Source: Bin95 sp965220855 (GTDB taxonomy: Bacteria; Pseudomonadota; Alphaproteobacteria; Bin95). Taken from it: 64,000 bases of DNA. Shown one piece after another: positions 17,325-26,619 of the stretch. Numbering within the stretch: the first letter of the stretch is position 1; every line of letters begins with the position of its first letter. The stretch is from the NCBI GenBank assembly GCA_965220855.1, contig CBDCQY010000001.1:496001-560000 (forward strand), written 5' to 3'. The notes under the pieces were generated by a model. It worked only from the letters and a program-made list of their open reading frames with translations, did no database searches and was not told the origin of the DNA. Made by a program: the position numbers and the translations under genes.

Positions 17325-18021
17325 AGGCCCCTTCCTCCGACGGCGGCGGGCGGCGGCGCAGCAGCGGCAGCAGCGCCATGCCGGCCAGAAAGCCGCCGAC
17401 ATGCGCCCAGTAGGCCACGCTGTCGTCGCCTAGGCTGGAGAGGCCGAAGACGAACTGCGCCACGAACCAGCCGATCATCAGCATCCAGGCCGGCAGGCGC
17501 AGCGGCAGCACGAACAGCAGCACCAGAATGCGCGCGCGGGGGCTGAGCAGCAGATAGGCGCCCAGAATGCCGGAAACCGCGCCGCTCGCCCCGATCAGCG
17601 GCACGGCGGAGCCGGGATCGGCCAGGCCGTGGGCCAGCGCTGCCAGCGCCCCGCAGAGCAGGAAGAAGGCCGCAAAGCGCAGATGGCCGAGCGCATCCTC
17701 CACATTGTCGCCGAAGATGTAGAGGAAGGCCATGTTGCCGAGCAGATGGGCGAAGTCGGCGTGCAGGAACTGCGTCGTCAGCAGCGAGGTCCAGGCCGGC
17801 GCAAGCACGAGCTCGGGATGCAGCGTCAGATCGCCCAGAACGCGCCCCGGCACGAAGCCGAGCGCCAGCAGCTTGCCGTATTCCGCCGACGCCGGCAGTC
17901 CCGACTGCCAGACGAACACGACGACGCAAAGCCCGATCGCGCCCCAGGTGACGATGGGCGTCTCGATGCGCCGGCGCTCATTGTCGTCATGGATCGGCAG
18001 AAACGGCATGGGGATCAGCAT
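17314..18021 (-). CDS. Rhomboid family intramembrane serine protease
   Basis: 235 residues with at least six membrane helices. Catalytic serine in GASGAVSGILGAY, catalytic histidine in the last helix YWAHVGGFLAGM, and the helix-2 HADFAHLLGNMAFLYIFGDN with the oxyanion-side H and N. So the active site looks complete. It cleaves membrane proteins within the bilayer; substrates unknown. Start uncertain: ATG 18021 or 18009 (MPFLPIHDDN), both with poor ribosome-binding sites. Confidence 0.9.
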   Translation of the reverse strand: MLIPMPFLPIHDDNERRRIETPIVTWGAIGLCVVVFVWQSGLPASAEYGKLLALGFVPGRVLGDLTLHPELVLAPAWTSLLTTQFLHADFAHLLGNMAFLYIFGDNVEDALGHLRFAAFFLLCGALAALAHGLADPGSAVPLIGASGAVSGILGAYLLLSPRARILVLLFVLPLRLPAWMLMIGWFVAQFVFGLSSLGDDSVAYWAHVGGFLAGMALLPLLRRRPPPSEEGAFRA

Positions 18022-18111
18022 AGCACCCAAGGCCGGCGGCGGCGCGCCCTCGCCTTCCGGGCGCATTCGTCGCTATAACGCGCTGACCGGCGGGCGGGAG
18101 GCGCGGGCGCG

Positions 18112-20136
18112 ATGGACAATCTCTGGTCGGACCGCGAGGCGGAGGCCGCCATCCGGCGCTACGAAGCCGCCGGCGTGAGCGCCGATCTGGCGCTTCGGGT
18201 CTATAGCACGCGGCTGCTCGGCGGTGAGCCGCGCCTGGTGCTGCATGGCGGCGGCAACACCTCGCTCAAGACGCGTATGACCGACCTTGCGGGCGAGGAG
18301 CTGGACGTCCTCTGCGTCAAGGGGTCGGGCTGGGACATGGCCGCCATCGAGCCGCCCGGCCTGCCGGCGGTGCGCCTGGACCCGCTCCGCCGCCTGCGCC
18401 GGCTGGAGGCGCTCTCCGACGAGGACATGGTGGCCCAGCACCGCGCCGGCCTGCTGGACCCGGCCGCGCCCAGCCCCTCGGTCGAGACCCTGCTGCACGC
18501 CTTCCTGCCGCATCGCTATATCGACCACACGCACGCCAATGCGGTGCTGGCGCTGACCGACCAGCCCGACGGCGAGGCGCGCTGCCGGGAGCTGTTCGGC
18601 GGTTCGGTCGCGCTGGTCCCCTACATCATGCCGGGCTTCGCGCTTGCGAAGAAGGCGGCCGAGCTGTTCGAGGCCGAGCCCGACTGCGAGGGCATGATCC
18701 TGCTGAAGCATGGCGTCTTTACCTTCGGCGAGAGCGCGCGCGAGTCCTATGAGCGCATGATCCGTCTGGTGAGCCTGGCCGAGGCGCATCTGGCGGCCGC
18801 GCCGGCCAAAGTCTTCGCCTCGGCCGCCCTGCCGGAGCGCCTGGCCTCGGCGGCGGAGGTGGCGCCGATCCTGCGCGGCCTGCTGGCCCGCCCGCCGGCG
18901 GAGCCGGACGGCGAGCCGGGCCGCTTCCTGCTCTGCTTTCGCGGCGGCGAGGCGGTGCGCCGCTTCGTCGATGGGGCCGAGGTGGCGCGCTACGGTCTCG
19001 CCGGCACGGTCACGCCCGACCACTCGCTGCGCACCAAGTCCTGGCCGGTGCTGCTGCCGCCGGCCCGCGCAGGCGCGCTGGACGCGTTCGCGCGCGAGGC
19101 GGAGGCGGCGGTGCGCCGCTTCGAGGCGGACTACCGGGCCTATTTCGAGCGCGGCAATGCGCGCGCGGGCGGGAGCCGCACGCCGCTCGACCCCGCCCCG
19201 CGCGTGGCGCTTGCGCCCGGTATCGGCCTTTTCGCCGCCGGGACGGACGCCAGGAGCGCGGCGATCGCGGCCGACATCGCCGAGACCGCCATCGCCGTCA
19301 TTACCGACGCCGAACGCATCGGGCGCTTTGCGAGCCTGGACGAGCCGGATCTGTTCGACATCGAATATTGGCCGCTCGAACAGGCCAAGCTCGCCCGCAG
19401 CGCGCAGCCGCCGCTCGCCGGGCGCATCGTGGCGGTTACCGGCGCGGCCGGCGTTATCGGACAGGCGATCGCGGAGGCCTTCCGCGCCGAGGGCGCGGAG
19501 GTCGTCGGCCTCGACCTTGCCGCCGGCCCGGATATCCTCGCCTGCGACGTGACCCGGCCCGGCGCGGTCGAGTCAGCGTTCGCCGACATCTGCCAGCTGC
19601 ATGGCGGGGTGGATATCGTCGTCTCCAACGCCGGCGCAGCCTGGCGGGGGCGCATCGGCGAGGTCGGGGACGCGGCGCTCCGGGAGAGCTTCGAGCTCAA
19701 CTTCTTCGCGCATCAGAGCGTCGCGCGGGCCGCCGTCAGGATCATGCTGGCCCAGGGCATGGGCGGCGCGCTGCTGTTCAACACCTCCAAGCAGGCGGTC
19801 AATCCGGGGCCGGATTTCGGCCCCTACGGCCTGCCCAAGGCGGCGACGCTCGCGCTGATGCGCCAATATGCCCTCGATTACGGGCGGGACGGCATCCAGT
19901 CCAACGCGGTCAACGCCGACCGCATCCGCACCGGCCTCTTGGACGAGGCCATGATCGAGGCGCGGGCGGAGGCCAGGGGCGTCAGCGCCGAGGACTATAT
20001 GCGCGGCAATCTGCTCGGCCGCGAGGTGCGGCCGGAGGATGTGGCGCGGGCCTTCGTCGATCTGGCGAAGGCGCGCAAGACCACCGGCGCCGTGCTGACG
20101 GTGGATGGCGGCAATATCGCCGCCGCGATGCGATAA
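18112..20136 (+). CDS. Bifunctional class II aldolase / short-chain dehydrogenase
   Basis: 674 residues, a fusion. Residues 1 to about 400 are a class II aldolase with HGGGNTSLKTR, zinc-type histidines in YIDHTHANAVLALTD, and LLKHGVFTFG. From about 430 an SDR begins at RIVAVTGAAGVIGQAIAEAF and has a complete active site, VSNAGAAWRG and FGPYGLPKAA (Y-x3-K). The known architecture is rhamnulose-1-phosphate aldolase/lactaldehyde dehydrogenase-like and related deoxysugar catabolism. No sugar kinase or isomerase is adjacent, so the sugar is unassigned. Followed 23 bases later by the VOC gene. Confidence 0.9.
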   Translation: MDNLWSDREAEAAIRRYEAAGVSADLALRVYSTRLLGGEPRLVLHGGGNTSLKTRMTDLAGEELDVLCVKGSGWDMAAIEPPGLPAVRLDPLRRLRRLEALSDEDMVAQHRAGLLDPAAPSPSVETLLHAFLPHRYIDHTHANAVLALTDQPDGEARCRELFGGSVALVPYIMPGFALAKKAAELFEAEPDCEGMILLKHGVFTFGESARESYERMIRLVSLAEAHLAAAPAKVFASAALPERLASAAEVAPILRGLLARPPAEPDGEPGRFLLCFRGGEAVRRFVDGAEVARYGLAGTVTPDHSLRTKSWPVLLPPARAGALDAFAREAEAAVRRFEADYRAYFERGNARAGGSRTPLDPAPRVALAPGIGLFAAGTDARSAAIAADIAETAIAVITDAERIGRFASLDEPDLFDIEYWPLEQAKLARSAQPPLAGRIVAVTGAAGVIGQAIAEAFRAEGAEVVGLDLAAGPDILACDVTRPGAVESAFADICQLHGGVDIVVSNAGAAWRGRIGEVGDAALRESFELNFFAHQSVARAAVRIMLAQGMGGALLFNTSKQAVNPGPDFGPYGLPKAATLALMRQYALDYGRDGIQSNAVNADRIRTGLLDEAMIEARAEARGVSAEDYMRGNLLGREVRPEDVARAFVDLAKARKTTGAVLTVDGGNIAAAMR

Positions 20137-20159
20137 CGGGGCAAGGGAGGCCTCATCCG

Positions 20160-21059
20160 ATGACCAGTCCGATCCGGGGGATCGACCATGCGATCGTCGC
20201 CGTGCGCGACCTCGACGCGGCGCGCGCCACCTATGAGCGGCTCGGCTTCCGGGCCGCGCCGCTCGGCAACCATGTCGGCAAGGCGACGGCGAACCACTGC
20301 ATCATGTTCGCCGACAGCTATATCGAGCTGCTGGGCGTCAACGAGCCGGAACAGCCGGACACGCTCTCGCTCGGCGGCTTTCTGGCCGCGCGCGGCGAGG
20401 GGCTGGTGAAGATCGCGCTCGCCACGCCCGACGCCGACGCCGCCCGCGCTGCGCTGGAGGAGCGCGGCTTCCACCCGACCGGCCCGGACGATCTCGCCCG
20501 GCCGCTGGAGGAGGCGGCGGGCGCCATGGTGCGCTTCCGCAATTTGCAGATTCCGCCGGCGGAAACGGGCGATCTCGGCACCTTCCTCTGCGGGCACCGG
20601 ACGCCGGAGCTGATGCGCCCCGCCGGGGCGACCGAGCATGCCAACGGCGCGCGCAATCTGGTGGCGGCCGCCGCCATCGTGGAGGACATCGCCGCCGTGG
20701 CGGAACCCTGGGCGCGGCTGGTGGGCGCGCCCGCGCCGACCGAGGCGAAGCCGGGCGAAGGCGCGGTCGATCTCGGCCGCGGCCGCTTGCAGCTGGTGAC
20801 GCCCGAGGGCTTTCTGGCCTGCCGGCAGGTGCTGCCGATGACGCTCCGGCCCGATCCGCTGCCGGCGCGGCCCTTCTATTACGGGCTCCGGATCGAGGTC
20901 GCCTCGCTGCTCGACACGTTCGGGATGCTGCGAGCGGCCGGCGTCGAGCCGACGGTGATGAATTCCGGCCCGCCGCCGGGTGCGACCTCGCTGGTGCATG
21001 TCGCGCCGGCCGACGCCTGCGGCGTGCCGCTCGAATTCGTGGAGGCCAGGGGGGCGTAG
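20160..21059 (+). CDS. VOC superfamily (glyoxalase-like) protein
   Basis: 299 residues. It opens with IRGIDHAIVAVRDLDAARAT and RLGFRAAPLGNHVGKATANH, the usual first vicinal-oxygen-chelate module. A second module with its own start is visible around residue 160 (ARNLVAAAAIVEDIAAVAEP). Members bind a metal and small substrates (lyases, dioxygenases, isomerases). ATG 20160 follows AAGGGAGG. Likely co-transcribed with the aldolase/dehydrogenase fusion. Confidence 0.82.
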   Translation: MTSPIRGIDHAIVAVRDLDAARATYERLGFRAAPLGNHVGKATANHCIMFADSYIELLGVNEPEQPDTLSLGGFLAARGEGLVKIALATPDADAARAALEERGFHPTGPDDLARPLEEAAGAMVRFRNLQIPPAETGDLGTFLCGHRTPELMRPAGATEHANGARNLVAAAAIVEDIAAVAEPWARLVGAPAPTEAKPGEGAVDLGRGRLQLVTPEGFLACRQVLPMTLRPDPLPARPFYYGLRIEVASLLDTFGMLRAAGVEPTVMNSGPPPGATSLVHVAPADACGVPLEFVEARGA

Positions 21060-21069
21060 CGCCCTCGGC

Positions 21070-21741
21070 TCAACCTAGGTGGGCGGCGAAGAAGGCGAGG
21101 CTGCGCTCGCGGGCGAGGCTTGCCGATTCCTCGTGCCAGTCGCCGCGATGGTTGCAGTTGAAGCCGTGGCCGGCGGGATAGACATGCACTTCGGCTTGCG
21201 GCTGCGCGGCGCGGATCGCCTCGACATCCGCCATCGGGATGCCGTGGTCGTGCTCGCCGAAATGCATCAGCAGCGGGTTCTTCGCCGTCTCGTCCTTGAA
21301 GGGGACGATCTGGCCGCCGTAATAGACCACGCTTGCCGCCACCCCGATGCGCGTCGCCACCAGGAAGGAGCAGGACCCGCCCCAGCAATAGCCGACCGAG
21401 CCGATCCGGCCGGCTCCGGCGGCGCGGAGTCCCTCGACCGTGGCCGCCATGTCCTCGACGGCGGTCTCGAAGGGCGCGCCGGTGCGGATGTCGCGGGCGC
21501 GCGCGATGTCCTCCGGCGTGTAGCCGCACTCGAAGCCCTTCTCCACCCGGTCGTAGAGCGCGGGGGCCCAGGCGAGATAGCCCTCGGCCGCATAGCCGTC
21601 CGCGACCTCGCGGATATGGGCGTTGACGCCGAAAATCTCCTGGATGACCAGAATGCCGCCTTTGGGCGCGCCCTTGGGCCGGGCCGCATAGCAGCCCAGC
21701 GCAAAGCCGTCCCCGGATACAACCTTGATCCACTCGCCCAT
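21070..21741 (-). CDS. Dienelactone hydrolase family protein
   Basis: 223 residues, alpha/beta hydrolase. The nucleophile elbow GYCWGGSCSF carries Cys as in dienelactone hydrolase; IQEIFGVNAHIREVADGYA is the family's early signature, and the acid/base pair is in FGEHDHGIP and VYPAGHGFNC. It would hydrolyse dienelactones or other small esters. ATG 21741 is preceded by GGGAGGGGAGAA. It converges on the VOC gene with 10 bases between. Confidence 0.92.
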   Translation of the reverse strand: MGEWIKVVSGDGFALGCYAARPKGAPKGGILVIQEIFGVNAHIREVADGYAAEGYLAWAPALYDRVEKGFECGYTPEDIARARDIRTGAPFETAVEDMAATVEGLRAAGAGRIGSVGYCWGGSCSFLVATRIGVAASVVYYGGQIVPFKDETAKNPLLMHFGEHDHGIPMADVEAIRAAQPQAEVHVYPAGHGFNCNHRGDWHEESASLARERSLAFFAAHLG

Positions 21742-21791
21742 CGCGCTTCTCCCCTCCCGTCCGTCTCCGGCGTCCTTTCGCGCCGACCTGT

Positions 21792-21986
21792 CTAGCGCGT
21801 TTCCCCGCCAGCGGGCAACGCCGCGCCCTTCGCGGCATCGTCGCCCGGCGGCGACCCGGCCTCCGGCGTCAGGCACATCTCGTCGAACTCTCGCACGGTC
21901 CGCTTCGACATCAGCCCGGCGTCGGCCAACCCAAGCGCCGCCTCATGCGCGGCCGCCAGCGCTTCGCTTTTGTATCGCCCGGTCAT
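21792..21986 (-). pseudogene. Remnant of a HigA/XRE-type antitoxin (N-terminal part only)
   Basis: 64 codons. Residues 1-40 (YKSEALAAAHEAALGLADAG, then SKRTVREFDEMCLTP) match the lead segment of a common family of XRE antitoxins in which the helix-turn-helix follows. Here the frame continues instead with a low-complexity tail (PPGDDAAKGAALPAGG) and stops; no helix-turn-helix is present before the hydrolase gene begins 50 bases on. No toxin partner is adjacent. Best read as a decayed antitoxin; a functional short protein is possible but less likely. Confidence 0.5.
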
Positions 21987-22009
21987 CGCATTCCTCCTCG
22001 ATTGTCGCT

Positions 22010-22870
22010 CTAAGCGCCTGGCCTGCCTTTGAAATATGCGCCCAGCAGGAACTCGACCTCCGGCGGGTCGATCCGTTCCCGCGCGCCGCCGGGAGTGAAG
22101 CTCAGCTCGCCGACGCGGATCTCGCTGTCGCTCGCATAGAAGTCAACCCGGACGAAGGGGAACGGCTGCGAGAGCCGCCGCGCGAGGTCCAGCATGTCTT
22201 CCAGCAGCCGGGGCCGGGCGTCGTCCTCTTCTGCGGCGGGATATTTCAGGGTTGCGCGAATCCGGTTCCAGGCGGTGTCGTAGAGATTGCGGCGGTGGCC
22301 GGAAAAGCGGCTCGAATCCACCTGGACGAAGCCCGGTTCGCCCCGAAAGCAGAAGACCTTGTAGTCCTTCGGCGGCGTTTCGCCATCCTCGGAAAAGAAT
22401 TCCTCGACGATGATCTTGGGCTGCAGATAGCGGTAGTTCGGCTCTCTTGTCGTCAGATAGCGGTCGAGATCGAACCAGGCGGCGAGCGCCTCGCGGTCGA
22501 GCGCGTCGTCGGGGGTGCGCAGGATCGCGACCTGCCCGCTCGAATGGGTCGGCTTGACGACGCAGGGAAAGCGCTCCGGGCGAAAGCAACGCGCCTCCTC
22601 GCGATTCCGCAGCACCGCATAGGTCTGCACGACATGGGCCTCGCCCACCGTCGCGGCGACATGGAGCTTGGCGTATTCCTTGTCGGTGACGAACTGGACC
22701 AGCGGGTCCATGAGCGCGCCGCTCGTCTTGAGCCGGAAGAGATGGTCGTTGAAGCGCACCGGCTCCTTCTCCGGCCAGCGCCCCATCCGGCGGCGGAACA
22801 TGTAGCGTCCGTAGAGCCGGTCGCCCCAGAAATTGCGCGGCGCGAGCCGGCGGACCAGCCGGCGGCGCAT
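22010..22870 (-). CDS. ATP-grasp protein, TupA-like (teichuronopeptide synthesis family)
   Basis: 286 residues. Basic N-terminus (RRRLVRRLAPRNFWGDRLYG), then the TupA-like pattern NDHLFRLKTSGALMDPLVQF, TDKEYAKLHV, FPCVVKPTHSSGQVAIL (ATP-grasp lysine), IVEEFFSEDGETPPKDYKVF, and FVRVDFYASDSEIRVGELSF (metal-binding acidic end). Relatives add amino acids or modify surface polysaccharides. Its ATG shares one base with the trxB stop (TAATG), so translation is coupled. No capsule cluster is adjacent. Confidence 0.75.
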   Translation of the reverse strand: MRRRLVRRLAPRNFWGDRLYGRYMFRRRMGRWPEKEPVRFNDHLFRLKTSGALMDPLVQFVTDKEYAKLHVAATVGEAHVVQTYAVLRNREEARCFRPERFPCVVKPTHSSGQVAILRTPDDALDREALAAWFDLDRYLTTREPNYRYLQPKIIVEEFFSEDGETPPKDYKVFCFRGEPGFVQVDSSRFSGHRRNLYDTAWNRIRATLKYPAAEEDDARPRLLEDMLDLARRLSQPFPFVRVDFYASDSEIRVGELSFTPGGARERIDPPEVEFLLGAYFKGRPGA

Positions 22871-23814
22871 TATTCCAGCGCCGCCAGATATTTCTCCGCC
22901 TCGAGCGCCGCCATGCAGCCGAGCCCGGCGGCGGTGACCGCCTGGCGGAAGACCTTGTCCTTCACATCGCCGGCGGCGAACACGCCCGGCCGCGAGGTGA
23001 CCGTGCTGTCCGGGCGGGTGATGAGATAGCCTTCCTCGTCCATCTCCAGCAGGCCCCGGAAAATATCGGTGTTGGGCCGGTGGCCGATGGCGATGAACAC
23101 GCCATCGACGGCGCGCTCCTCGACCGCCCCGGTGCCGACATGGCGGAGCCTCGCCCCGGTGACGCCCGGCGGCTCGCCCCCGCCCAGCACCTCTTCCAGC
23201 ACGCTGTCCCAGACCATCTCGATCTTCGGATTGCGAAAGAGCCGCTGCTGGAGAATCTTCTCCGCCCGCAGGCTGTCGCGGCGATGCACGACCGACACCT
23301 TGCTCGCATGGTTGGTGAGATAGAGCGCCTCCTCGACGGCCGTGTTGCCGCCGCCCACCACCAGCACCTCGCGGTCGCGGAAGAAGAAGCCGTCGCAGGT
23401 GGCGCAGGCCGAGACGCCGAAGCCGCGAAAGCGCTCCTCGCTCGGCAGGCCGAGCCATTTGGCCTCCGCCCCGGTCGCCACGACGATGGCGTCGGCGGTG
23501 TAGAGGTCGCCGCCATCGCCCTTGCAGACCATCGGCCGGGCGTCGAAATCGCACTCCACGATGGTGTCGAAATAGGTCTCGGTCCCGACATGGCGGGCCT
23601 GGGCCTCCATCTGCTCCATCAGCCAGGGGCCCTGGATCACGTCGGCGAAGCCCGGATAGTTCTCGACATCGGTGGTGATGGTGAGCTGCCCGCCGGGCGC
23701 AAGGCCCTGCACCATGCCGGGCGCGAGCGCGGCGCGGGCGGCGTAGATGGCGGCCGTGTAGCCGGCCGGGCCGGAGCCGAGGACCAGAACCCGGTGATGG
23801 CGGGAATCGGCCAT
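22870..23814 (-). CDS. trxB: Thioredoxin-disulphide reductase
   Basis: 314 residues. FAD site VLVLGSGPAGYTAAIYAARA, GGQLTITTDVENYPGF, the redox pair ACATCDGFFF, NADPH site VVGGGNTAVEEALYL, and the C-terminal GVFAAGDVKDKVFRQAVTAA. It passes NADPH electrons to thioredoxin in the cytoplasm. Directly followed by the ATP-grasp gene. Confident call. Confidence 0.96.
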   Translation of the reverse strand: MADSRHHRVLVLGSGPAGYTAAIYAARAALAPGMVQGLAPGGQLTITTDVENYPGFADVIQGPWLMEQMEAQARHVGTETYFDTIVECDFDARPMVCKGDGGDLYTADAIVVATGAEAKWLGLPSEERFRGFGVSACATCDGFFFRDREVLVVGGGNTAVEEALYLTNHASKVSVVHRRDSLRAEKILQQRLFRNPKIEMVWDSVLEEVLGGGEPPGVTGARLRHVGTGAVEERAVDGVFIAIGHRPNTDIFRGLLEMDEEGYLITRPDSTVTSRPGVFAAGDVKDKVFRQAVTAAGLGCMAALEAEKYLAALE

Positions 23815-23906
23815 GATGCGTCATCCTGTGCTGGCGGAGCGCCGCGCGGGAGCGTTCCCGACGCGGCGGAACGCGCCTACTATGGCGGAAAAAGGGAGCA
23901 AGGGCC

Positions 23907-24695
23907 ATGAGGACCATCGTCACGGGCGCGGCGCGGGGCATCGGGCGGGCCGTCTGCCGGCGCCTCGCCGCCGACGGACGGCGCGGCAACGACCCGGCGC
24001 AAATCGCGGCGGTCGATCGCGCGCATGAGGACGAGCTGGCCGGACTGCTGGAGGAGCTGCGCGCCGAGGGCGCGGAGGCGGTAGCGATCATGGGCGATCT
24101 GGGCGAGCCGGAAGAGCCGGCCCGCGTGGTGGCGGAAGCCGCAGCCGCCATGGGCGGCGTGGACGCGCTGGTCTCCAACGCCGGCATTTCCGCGCCCCGC
24201 CCGCTCGCCGAGCTTGCGCTGGAGGACTGGAACCGGGTGATGGACATCAACGCCCGCGCCACCTGGCTGCTCGGCAAGGCGGCGTATCCGCATCTTCGCG
24301 AGAGCCGGGGCGCGATCGCCGTCACAGCGTCCATGTCGGGCATGAACGCGCATAGCGGCATGGGGGCCTATTCCGCCAGCAAGGCGGCGGTCATCATTCT
24401 CGCCCGGCAGATGGCGCAGGAATGGGCGGCGGACGGCATCCGGGTCAATTGCGTGTCGCCGGGGCTGGTCGAGACCTCGATGACCGCCGCCGTCTATGCC
24501 GACCCGGAGGTGCGCGCGGCGCGCGAGGCGCTGGTGCCGCTCGGGCGCATCGCCGACCCGGCCGAGGATATCGCCAGCGTCATCGCCTTCCTGCTGGGGC
24601 CGGATTCGCGCTATGTGACCGGGCAGGTCATCCTGGCCGACGGGGGGCTCACCGAATCGATCTACAACCACATTCCGGGCCGCCCGCGCTCCTGA
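23907..24695 (+). CDS. Short-chain dehydrogenase/reductase, classical type
   Basis: 262 residues: MRTIVTGAARGIGRAVCRRL (cofactor loop), LVSNAGISAPRPL, catalytic Ser in VTASMSGMNAH, and GAYSASKAAVIILARQMAQE (Y-x3-K). Complete active site, NAD(P)H-dependent oxidation or reduction of an unknown hydroxyl/keto substrate. Residues 25-30 (DGRRGNDPAQ) are short compared with the usual second strand, so cofactor preference cannot be read. It ends just before the first parS site. Confidence 0.88.
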   Translation: MRTIVTGAARGIGRAVCRRLAADGRRGNDPAQIAAVDRAHEDELAGLLEELRAEGAEAVAIMGDLGEPEEPARVVAEAAAAMGGVDALVSNAGISAPRPLAELALEDWNRVMDINARATWLLGKAAYPHLRESRGAIAVTASMSGMNAHSGMGAYSASKAAVIILARQMAQEWAADGIRVNCVSPGLVETSMTAAVYADPEVRAAREALVPLGRIADPAEDIASVIAFLLGPDSRYVTGQVILADGGLTESIYNHIPGRPRS

Positions 24696-24705
24696 GCCGG
24701 CGGGC

Positions 24706-24719
24706 GTTTCACGTGAAAC
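24706..24719. promoter_or_regulatory. parS: parS site 1 (ParB-binding centromere)
   Basis: GTTTCACGTGAAAC, a perfect 14-bp palindrome matching the core of the bacterial chromosomal parS (TGTTTCACGTGAAACA; the outermost left base differs). It lies in the gap between the SDR stop and mnmG, about 2.5 kb from parA-parB. ParB loads here, spreads and directs origin segregation together with ParA. Confidence 0.88.
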
Positions 24720-24780
24720 ATTGCGCCTCTCGCGCCCCGCGCTCTTGCGCCGCAGCGCGGGCCGGCTTATGAAAAGCCGC

Positions 24781-26619
24781 ATGAGCGGGTTCGACGTCAT
24801 CGTCGTCGGGGGCGGCCATGCGGGCTGCGAGGCGGCCGCCGCTGCGGCGCGCCTCGGCGCGCGCACGCTGCTGGTCACGCACAAGCTGGAGACCGTCGGC
24901 GAGATGTCCTGCAATCCCGCCATCGGCGGGCTCGGCAAGGGCCATCTGGTGCGCGAGATCGATGCGCTGGACGGCCTGATGGCGCGCGCCATCGACCGCG
25001 CCGGCATCCAGTTCCGCATGCTGAACCGCAGCAAGGGGCCGGCCGTGCAGGGGCCGCGCGCCCAGGCCGACCGCGCCCTCTACCGCCAGGCCATGCGCGC
25101 GCTGCTGGAGGAGCAGCCGGGGCTGGAGCTCCGCGCCGGGGCGGTGGAGGACCTGACGCTCGACGCCCGGGGCCATGTCGCGGGCGTGCAGCTTGCCGAC
25201 GGGACGGCGCCCGCCGCCGGACGCGTCGTGCTGACGACCGGCACCTTCCTGCGCGGCATGATCCATATCGGGCGCCAAACGCGCCCCGCCGGGCGCGCGG
25301 GCGACGCGCCGGCCATCGGCCTTGCGCGCCGGCTGGAGGCGCTTCGCCTGCCCATGGGGCGGCTCAAGACCGGCACGCCGCCGCGCCTCGACCGGCGGAG
25401 CATCGCCTTCGAGCGCCTCCCCGAACAGCCGGGCGACGATCCGCCCGTCCCCTTCTCCGCCATGACCGACCGGATCGCGACGCCGCAGACCGTCTGCCAT
25501 CTGACCGAGACCACGCCCGCCACGCACGAGATCGTCCGCCGCCACCTGCATGAGGCCCCGGTGCAGTCCGGGCGCATCGAGGGCGCGGGGCCGCGCTATT
25601 GCCCCTCCATCGAGGACAAGGTGGTGCGCTTCGCCGACCGGACGGCCCACCGCATCTTCCTCGAACCCGAGGGGCTGGACGATCCGGTCATCTATCCGAA
25701 CGGCATTTCGACCGCGCTGCCCGAGGCGGCCCAACGCGCCATGCTGCGCACGATTCCGGGCCTCGAAGACGCGGTCATGCTGCGGCCGGGCTACGCGATC
25801 GAATATGATTTCGTCGATCCGCGCGCACTCCGCCCGACGCTGGAGCTGCGCACCGTTCCCGGGCTTTATCTGGCGGGCCAGATCAACGGCACCACCGGCT
25901 ATGAGGAAGCCGCCGCGCAAGGTCTGGTCGCGGGCCTGAACGCCGCCGGGGCGGAAGCCGTCTTCGACCGGGCGGAGGCCTATATCGGCGTGCTGATCGA
26001 CGATCTGGTGACGCGCGGCGCGGACGAGCCTTACCGGATGTTCACCTCGCGCGCCGAATATCGCCTGACGCTCCGCGCCGACAATGCCGATCTGCGCCTG
26101 ACGCAGAGAGGCATGGCGCTCGGCTGCGTCGGCGGCGCGCGCGCCCGGCGTTTCGAGGCGCGCCGCGAGGCCCTCGCCCGCACCGAGGCGCGGCTCCGCG
26201 AACTCGGCGGCTCGCCCGATGCGCTCGCCGGCCTCGGCTTTCGCGTCAACGCCGACGGGCGGCGGCGCAGCGCCTGGGATCTGCTCGGCTACCGCGATGT
26301 GGACTGGCCGCGCCTCGCCGCCGCCTGGCCGGAACTCGCCGCCGCGCCGGCGGAGGTCGCCGCCCAGCTCGCCATCGACGCGCGCTACGCCGCCTATCTC
26401 GACCGCCAGGCGGCCGATATCCGCGCCTGGCGCCGCGACGAGGCGCTTCGCCTGCCCGACGGGCTGGACTACGGCGCCATCTCCGGCCTGTCGAACGAGA
26501 TGCGCGAGAAGCTCTCCGCCGCCCGGCCGGAAACGCTCGGCGCGGCCGGGCGCATGCCCGGCGTCACCCCGGCCGCCATCACGCTGCTGCTGCGCCATGT
26601 CCGACGCGCTCACGCCTGA
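24781..26619 (+). CDS. mnmG: tRNA uridine-5-carboxymethylaminomethyl modification enzyme MnmG
   Basis: 612 residues from ATG 24781 (an ATG at 24769 and a TTG at 24721 are in frame). FAD-binding VIVVGGGHAGCEAAAAAARL, then EMSCNPAIGGLGKGHLVREI, YCPSIEDKVVRFADR, PGYAIEYDFVDPRALRPTLE, and GLYLAGQINGTTGYEEAAAQ are all family signatures. With MnmE it modifies wobble uridine of several tRNAs. mnmE is not in this window. It overlaps rsmG by 23 bases in the usual mnmG-rsmG-parA-parB order. Confidence 0.96.
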   Translation: MSGFDVIVVGGGHAGCEAAAAAARLGARTLLVTHKLETVGEMSCNPAIGGLGKGHLVREIDALDGLMARAIDRAGIQFRMLNRSKGPAVQGPRAQADRALYRQAMRALLEEQPGLELRAGAVEDLTLDARGHVAGVQLADGTAPAAGRVVLTTGTFLRGMIHIGRQTRPAGRAGDAPAIGLARRLEALRLPMGRLKTGTPPRLDRRSIAFERLPEQPGDDPPVPFSAMTDRIATPQTVCHLTETTPATHEIVRRHLHEAPVQSGRIEGAGPRYCPSIEDKVVRFADRTAHRIFLEPEGLDDPVIYPNGISTALPEAAQRAMLRTIPGLEDAVMLRPGYAIEYDFVDPRALRPTLELRTVPGLYLAGQINGTTGYEEAAAQGLVAGLNAAGAEAVFDRAEAYIGVLIDDLVTRGADEPYRMFTSRAEYRLTLRADNADLRLTQRGMALGCVGGARARRFEARREALARTEARLRELGGSPDALAGLGFRVNADGRRRSAWDLLGYRDVDWPRLAAAWPELAAAPAEVAAQLAIDARYAAYLDRQAADIRAWRRDEALRLPDGLDYGAISGLSNEMREKLSAARPETLGAAGRMPGVTPAAITLLLRHVRRAHA

